Source: Pandoraea pulmonicola
GTDB lineage: Bacteria; Pseudomonadota; Gammaproteobacteria; Burkholderiales; Burkholderiaceae
NCBI RefSeq assembly: GCF_000815105.2
Contig: NZ_CP010310.2
Location: forward strand, 2,604,001-2,668,000
Direction: 5' to 3'
DNA: 64,000 nucleotides
Under the pieces are notes generated by a model. The model ran no database searches, had not been told where the DNA came from, and worked only from the letters and a program-made list of their open reading frames with translations. Shown here in pieces: positions 59,644 through 64,000 of the stretch. A program made the translations under genes and the position numbers. Each line of letters opens with the position of its first letter. Position 1 is the first letter of the stretch.

Positions 59644-61014
59644 ATGAGTGTGACAACCAAAGCCGTGGTGGATCCGGTCGACGAGCGACTGCCGATCGGA
59701 AAATTGTTCATGCTGGGCCTGCAACACGTGCTGGTGATGTATGCGGGTGCGGTAGCCGTGCCGCTGATCATCGGCGGCGCCCTTGGCTTGCCCAAGGATC
59801 AGATTGCCTTTCTCATTTCCGCCGACCTGATGTGCTGCGGCATCGCCACACTGCTGCAAAGCGTGGGCGTGGGCCGGTTCGGTATCCGCATGCCGGTCAT
59901 CATGGCCGTGACGTTCGCGGCCGTCGGCCCGATGCTCGCCATCGGTACCAATCCTTCGCTCGGTCTGCCGGGCATCTTCGGGGCGACCATCGCCTCGGGC
60001 ATCATCGGCACGCTTCTGGCGCCGGTCGTCGGCAAGCTGTTGCGCTTTTTCCCGCCGATCGTCACCGGCATCGTGATCACGTCCATCGGTCTCACCATCA
60101 TCGGCGTGGGCATCAACTGGGCGGCCGGTGGCGTGGGCAACCCCGATTACGGCGACCCGGTCTACCTGGGCGTGTCGTTCGCGGTGCTCGTCTTCATCCT
60201 GCTCGTCACGCGCTTCGTCAAGGGCTTCTTCTCGAATATCGCCGTGCTGCTCGGCATCCTGTTCGGTTTCATGATCGCGCTGATGCTCCACAAGGTGAAT
60301 TTCGACGGACTCGATCAGGTGAAGTGGTTCGACATCGTGTTGCCGTTCCACTTCGGCATGCCGGTCTTCGATCCGTGGGCCATCGTCACGCTGACCATCG
60401 TGATCCTGATCACGTTCATCGAATCGACGGGCATGTTCCTCGCACTCGGTGAAATCGTCGGCAAGCCCGTCGACGAGAAGGCGCTCGTGGCCGGTCTGCG
60501 TGTCGATGGCGTCGCCACTGTCATCGGTGGCGTGTTCAACACCTTCCCGCACACCTCGTTCTCGCAGAACATCGGCCTGGTCGGCGTGACCGGCGTGAAG
60601 AGCCGCTGGGTTTGTGCGGCGGCCGGTGTCATCCTGCTCGTGTTCGGCCTGATCCCGAAGATGTCGGTGGTCGTGGCGTCGATTCCGCAATTCGTGCTGG
60701 GCGGGGCAGGGGTGGTAATGTTCGGCATGGTGCTTGCCACGGGTATCAAGATCCTGTCGAAGGTCGATTACTCGAACAATCGCTACAACCTGTACATCGT
60801 GGCGATCAGCATCGGCATGGCCATGATCCCGGTGGCGTCGAACAAGTTCTTCGCAAAGATGCCCGAGCAGCTCGCACCGCTGTTGCACAGCGGTATTCTG
60901 CTCGCCACGCTCTCGGCCGTGATCCTCAACGCCTACTTCAACGGCTTCAAGGCGCCGGTGGCCAATGGCCACGGCAAGCCGAACGGATCGGGCATGGGGC
61001 TCGAAGCGCACTGA
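59644..61014 (+). CDS. NCS2-family urate/xanthine permease
   Basis: 456 residues, about fourteen membrane helices, of the nucleobase:cation symporter-2 family. The N-terminal LQHVLVMYAGAVAVPLIIGGAL contains the conserved His-bearing QH motif of purine permeases, and FIESTGMFLALGEIVGKPV holds the substrate-site Glu. Context (urate oxidase, 8-oxoguanine deaminase) suggests urate or xanthine uptake. It is 50 bases upstream of the deaminase gene. Confidence 0.92.
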   Translation: MSVTTKAVVDPVDERLPIGKLFMLGLQHVLVMYAGAVAVPLIIGGALGLPKDQIAFLISADLMCCGIATLLQSVGVGRFGIRMPVIMAVTFAAVGPMLAIGTNPSLGLPGIFGATIASGIIGTLLAPVVGKLLRFFPPIVTGIVITSIGLTIIGVGINWAAGGVGNPDYGDPVYLGVSFAVLVFILLVTRFVKGFFSNIAVLLGILFGFMIALMLHKVNFDGLDQVKWFDIVLPFHFGMPVFDPWAIVTLTIVILITFIESTGMFLALGEIVGKPVDEKALVAGLRVDGVATVIGGVFNTFPHTSFSQNIGLVGVTGVKSRWVCAAAGVILLVFGLIPKMSVVVASIPQFVLGGAGVVMFGMVLATGIKILSKVDYSNNRYNLYIVAISIGMAMIPVASNKFFAKMPEQLAPLLHSGILLATLSAVILNAYFNGFKAPVANGHGKPNGSGMGLEAH

Positions 61015-61064
61015 GCGCGTTTCCTATTCGTCCACAGGCCATCGTTTCCACGTAACCAGACACC

Positions 61065-62444
61065 ATGACAACTCGTTCTCAACCCACGAAAACGCTGCTC
61101 GTCAAGAATGCCGACGTCCTCGTCACGATGGACGCCGGCCGTCGCGAGATCGCTCGCGGCGGGCTCTACGTGGAGGACAACCGGATCGTGGCCGTCGGTC
61201 CCAGCGACACGCTGCCGGCCACCGCCGACGAAGTGCTCGACATGAGCGGGCACGTCGTCGTCCCCGGTCTCGTGAACACGCATCACCATATGTATCAGAG
61301 CCTCACGCGGGCCATTCCGGCCGCGCAGGACGGCGAGCTGTTCAACTGGCTGACGAACCTCTATCCGGTGTGGGCCAACCTCACGCCGGAGATGATCCGC
61401 GTCTCGACGCAGACGGCCATGGCCGAACTGCTGCTCTCGGGCTGCACGACGTCGAGCGACCATCTCTATATCTATCCGAACGGCTGCAAGCTCGACGACA
61501 GCATCGAAGCGGCCGCACAGATCGGCATGCGCTTTCACGCGAGCCGGGGCAGCATGAGTGTCGGACAGAGTCAGGGCGGCCTGCCGCCCGATCGCGTGGT
61601 CGAGCGCGAAGACGACATCTTGAAAGACACCCAGCGCCTCATCGAGGCGTATCACGACCCGGGCCGCTACGCGATGTTGCGCGTGGTCGTGGCGCCGTGC
61701 TCGCCGTTCTCCGTGAGCCGCGACCTGATGCGCGAGTCCGCGGCGATGGCACGTCACTACGGCGTGTCGCTGCACACGCACCTGGCGGAGAACGTCAACG
61801 ACATCGCCTACAGCCGCGAGAAGTTCGGCATGACACCCGCCGAATACGCGCAGGACCTGGGCTGGGTCGGCCACGATGTCTGGCACGCCCACTGCGTGCA
61901 GCTCGACGACGCCGGGATCGCGCTCTTCGCGAAGACCGGCACCGGCGTGGCGCATTGCCCGTGTTCGAACATGCGGCTCGCGTCGGGCATCGCCCCGATT
62001 CGACGCATGCGCGACGCCGGCGTGCCGGTCGGGCTCGGCGTGGACGGCTCGGCATCGAACGACGCCGGTCATATGATCAACGAGACACGCCAGGCCTTGC
62101 TGCTGCAGCGCGTCGGCTTCGGCCCGAGCGCCATGACGGCGCGAGAGGCGTTGGAAATCGCGACCGTGGGCGGTGCGCGCGTGCTCGGCCGCGACGACAT
62201 CGGCGTGCTGGCCGCAGGCATGGCGGCCGACTTCGTGGCGTTCGATACGCGCGGCGTCGGCATGGCCGGCGGCCTGCACGATCCGGTCGCGGCGCTGGTC
62301 TTCTGCAATCCCGGACAAGCCGCGTACAGCGTGGTGAACGGACGTGTGGTGGTACGCGAAGGGCGTCTGACGACGCTCGACCTGCCATCGCTCGTCACGC
62401 GTCACAACGCGCTGGCGCGGCAACTGGCCGAGGCTTCCCGGTAA
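61065..62444 (+). CDS. 8-oxoguanine deaminase (amidohydrolase)
   Basis: 459-residue zinc amidohydrolase of the cytosine-deaminase-like subgroup. Metal ligands: NTHHHMYQ (about 70-77), HTHLAEN (about 241-247), His in WHAHCVQ and Asp in GVDGSASND. The sequence agrees with bacterial 8-oxoguanine deaminases, which convert 8-oxoguanine to urate; this fits the surrounding urate pathway. Alternative: another aryl/triazine deaminase of the family, less likely here. Confidence 0.87.
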   Translation: MTTRSQPTKTLLVKNADVLVTMDAGRREIARGGLYVEDNRIVAVGPSDTLPATADEVLDMSGHVVVPGLVNTHHHMYQSLTRAIPAAQDGELFNWLTNLYPVWANLTPEMIRVSTQTAMAELLLSGCTTSSDHLYIYPNGCKLDDSIEAAAQIGMRFHASRGSMSVGQSQGGLPPDRVVEREDDILKDTQRLIEAYHDPGRYAMLRVVVAPCSPFSVSRDLMRESAAMARHYGVSLHTHLAENVNDIAYSREKFGMTPAEYAQDLGWVGHDVWHAHCVQLDDAGIALFAKTGTGVAHCPCSNMRLASGIAPIRRMRDAGVPVGLGVDGSASNDAGHMINETRQALLLQRVGFGPSAMTAREALEIATVGGARVLGRDDIGVLAAGMAADFVAFDTRGVGMAGGLHDPVAALVFCNPGQAAYSVVNGRVVVREGRLTTLDLPSLVTRHNALARQLAEASR

Positions 62445-62448
62445 AGCG

Positions 62449-62494
62449 TTGCCATGTCGGCCGCATATTCATGGTGTGCGGCCGAGCGTGGCAA
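62449..62494. repeat. Nested hairpin after the 8-oxoguanine deaminase gene
   Basis: TTGCC (62449-62453)/GGCAA (62490-62494) encloses GGCCGCA (62459-62465)/TGCGGCC (62477-62483). No T-run follows. It may mark a transcript end between the converging deaminase and LysR genes. Confidence 0.5.
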
Positions 62495-62643
62495 TGGGCA
62501 AGCGGGAAGTCGGGGGCGGAGTTCCTGTGCATAGGGAACGCCGCCATGCGGTTCGGCGGAGCGGTGGGGGCCGCTCTGCCGGTAAAACCGGAGCGCGGCC
62601 AGTTGCCGAACGACGGCACTGGCGGCGGGCGAGACCTGGGAGA

Positions 62644-63582
62644 TCAGGGCTGCGTACGGGCTTCGAGCAACGTGCGCGTGGCGTCGGAGATGACACTGCG
62701 CAGCCAGCGCACTTCGTCCGAGTAGTGCGTACGTTCGTGCCAGAGCTGGTAGTACTGCATCGGCGGAAAGTCGATGGGCGTCTCGAGCACGGTGAGCGGC
62801 AGGAATTCGGCGTAGTGATCGGCGAACAGACGCGTCGTCGTGAAGATCAGATCGGACTTGAGCAGCACGTACGGCGCGAGGTTGAAGTAAGGAATCGTGA
62901 CGACCACGTTGCGCTTCAGACGCTCGCGCGCGAGATGCATGTCGATGGCACCGCGTTGCGCGACCGAGTACGGCGTGGGGGCGAGATGCGGGCTGGCGAG
63001 GTACTGATCGAGCGTGAGGCCGCGCTTGGCGTACGGGTGCGTGTTGCGCACCAGACAGACGATCTGGTCGACGAACAGGTTCGAGAGGTGAAGCTGCTCG
63101 GGCGGCTCGGGCCAGTTGCCGATGACGATGTCGACCTTGCCGTCTTCGAGCGCATGCTCGTAATCGAACGCCGGGCCGAGCGAATGCAGTTCCAGCTGTG
63201 CGTTCGGGGCCTGCTGCCGGAAGCGTTCGACGACCGTTGGCACGAAGAGGGTATTCAGATAGTCGGGCGAGCCGATCCGGAACGTGCGCACCGTGGTGGC
63301 GGGATCGAAATTCGATTGCTGGACCGTGATGCGCTCGATTTCGCGCAAGGCGTTCTGCGTCGGCTCCAGCAGCGATTGACCGTACTCGGTGGGCACCATG
63401 CCCGACTTGCCGCGCACGAGCAGCGGGTCGCCGGTGATGTCCCGCAGACGCCGCAAGGCCGCACTGATCGCCGGTTGCGACTGATTCAGCTTGACGGCCG
63501 CGCGCGTGACGCTGCGCTCGATCAGCAAGGTATGCAGGACCCGCAGCAAATAGGTATCGATCGGTTCGCGGTTTTGGCTCAT
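62644..63582 (-). CDS. LysR-type transcriptional regulator
   Basis: 312 residues from ATG 63582: HTH at about 10-68 (LLIERSVTRAAVKLNQSQPAISAALRRLRD) and effector domain about 95-305, of the NodD/PcpR-like subgroup. It lies beside the purine catabolic genes and is divergent from an ABC transporter gene, so it is a good candidate regulator of both. The 27 extra upstream codons of the frame are rejected. Confidence 0.9.
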   Translation of the reverse strand: MSQNREPIDTYLLRVLHTLLIERSVTRAAVKLNQSQPAISAALRRLRDITGDPLLVRGKSGMVPTEYGQSLLEPTQNALREIERITVQQSNFDPATTVRTFRIGSPDYLNTLFVPTVVERFRQQAPNAQLELHSLGPAFDYEHALEDGKVDIVIGNWPEPPEQLHLSNLFVDQIVCLVRNTHPYAKRGLTLDQYLASPHLAPTPYSVAQRGAIDMHLARERLKRNVVVTIPYFNLAPYVLLKSDLIFTTTRLFADHYAEFLPLTVLETPIDFPPMQYYQLWHERTHYSDEVRWLRSVISDATRTLLEARTQP

Positions 63583-63621
63583 GAGAAATATAACGATCCG
63601 AATATGTCGGACCCTATGGTG

Positions 63622-63639
63622 CATAAGTAAATCATTATG
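63622..63639. promoter_or_regulatory. LysR-type operator candidate CATAA-N8-TTATG
   Basis: Perfect 5-bp-arm inverted repeat 39 bases upstream of the LysR start, in the divergent space before the ABC transporter gene. A TTGACA hexamer at 63731-63736, with only a weak -10 after it, may serve the transporter. Confidence 0.55.
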
Positions 63640-63805
63640 AAGCACAAGGGGTGCCGACTCCATAGCGGAAAGTCCCTATCACCAAATCCGAGGCTTGTCG
63701 CGGGCAACGAGTCCGGGAACGCCGTGTTTATTGACACATGCTCGACATTTGGCTGCGAATTGGGTATTTTCGTCCCGCCCAAGCCCAGGACTAAGAATTT
63801 TCCCA

Positions 63806-64000
63806 GTGACATCTCATCCCGAACCGACCCCACGCCTGGCGCTCTCCGGCATCACCAAGCGTTATCCGAGTGTGGTCGCCAACGACGACATCGCGTTGCG
63901 CGTCCTGCCTGGCGAGATCCACGCCGTGCTGGGCGAGAATGGCGCGGGCAAGAGCACCCTGATGAAGATCATCTACGGCGCGGTGCGTCCCGACGCCGGT
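63806..64000 (+). CDS. ABC transporter ATP-binding protein, N-terminal part (partial)
   Basis: GTG 63806 opens a frame that runs off the window end (65 codons seen). It shows [19 protein letters not shown] and the Walker A motif GENGAGKST. The wording resembles the duplicated ATPases of simple-sugar/nucleoside importers (RbsA/YufO type). Beside purine genes, a nucleoside or purine importer is likely but unproven. The rest of the gene is outside. Confidence 0.85.
   Translation, partial: MTSHPEPTPRLALSGITKRYPSVVANDDIALRVLPGEIHAVLGENGAGKSTLMKIIYGAVRPDAG

Overview
The window is high-GC proteobacterial DNA. The gene order cdsA-dxr-rseP-bamA-skp-lpxD-fabZ-lpxA-lpxB-rnhB, the ppsR/ppsA and guaB/guaA neighbourhoods, the PuuD-type urate oxidase and overall codon use point to a betaproteobacterium of the Burkholderiaceae. 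Pandoraea is my best guess, inferred from gene content and not tested by a search.

Bases 1-22910 are a conserved chromosomal backbone. They run from the end of cdsA through isoprenoid synthesis (dxr), envelope biogenesis (rseP, bamA, skp, lpxD, fabZ, lpxA, lpxB), rnhB and an rRNA/tRNA methyltransferase. Then come the divergent ppsR/ppsA pair, an NfeD/stomatin pair, smpB, ratA-rnfH, a drug/metabolite transporter, and guaB - small membrane protein - guaA.

The 3' end of guaA, a known integration hotspot for genomic islands, marks a sharp change. From 22911 to about 35160 the DNA is accessory. It holds repeat-rich non-coding DNA with an orphan AlpA-type regulator, and a LysR-controlled oxidative cassette (SDR, double cupin, flavin amine oxidase, zinc alcohol dehydrogenase, MFS exporter). 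A scar of two truncated mobile-element genes follows (a MazG-like fragment and the first ~18 codons of a P4-type integrase). After it come a tautomerase/GlxA-type regulator pair, a small cytochrome c, and a PanE-like reductase/RpiR regulator/EamA transporter cassette.

Bases 35210-47041 hold mostly stand-alone regulators, transporters and enzymes. The standout is a single open frame in which an AraC-type regulator continues without a stop into a complete DEDDh exonuclease domain; it is divergent to a methyltransferase/siderophore-interacting-protein pair. The backbone genes tadA and an LD-carboxypeptidase close this part.

Bases 47435-62444 encode a route from 8-oxoguanine/urate to glyoxylate: 8-oxoguanine deaminase, PuuD urate oxidase, HIU hydrolase, OHCU decarboxylase, PuuE allantoinase, allantoicase and ureidoglycolate lyase, with a purine permease, and further on a LysR regulator and the start of an ABC transporter. 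Interrupting this pathway (51402-55598) is a four-gene operon coding for a circularly permuted ATP-grasp enzyme, an alpha-E protein, a transglutaminase-like protease and Anbu, the proteasome-like peptidase. This poorly understood system, the guaA-island remnant and the AraC-exonuclease fusion are the most interesting content. No rRNA, tRNA, complete insertion sequence or CRISPR array was seen.
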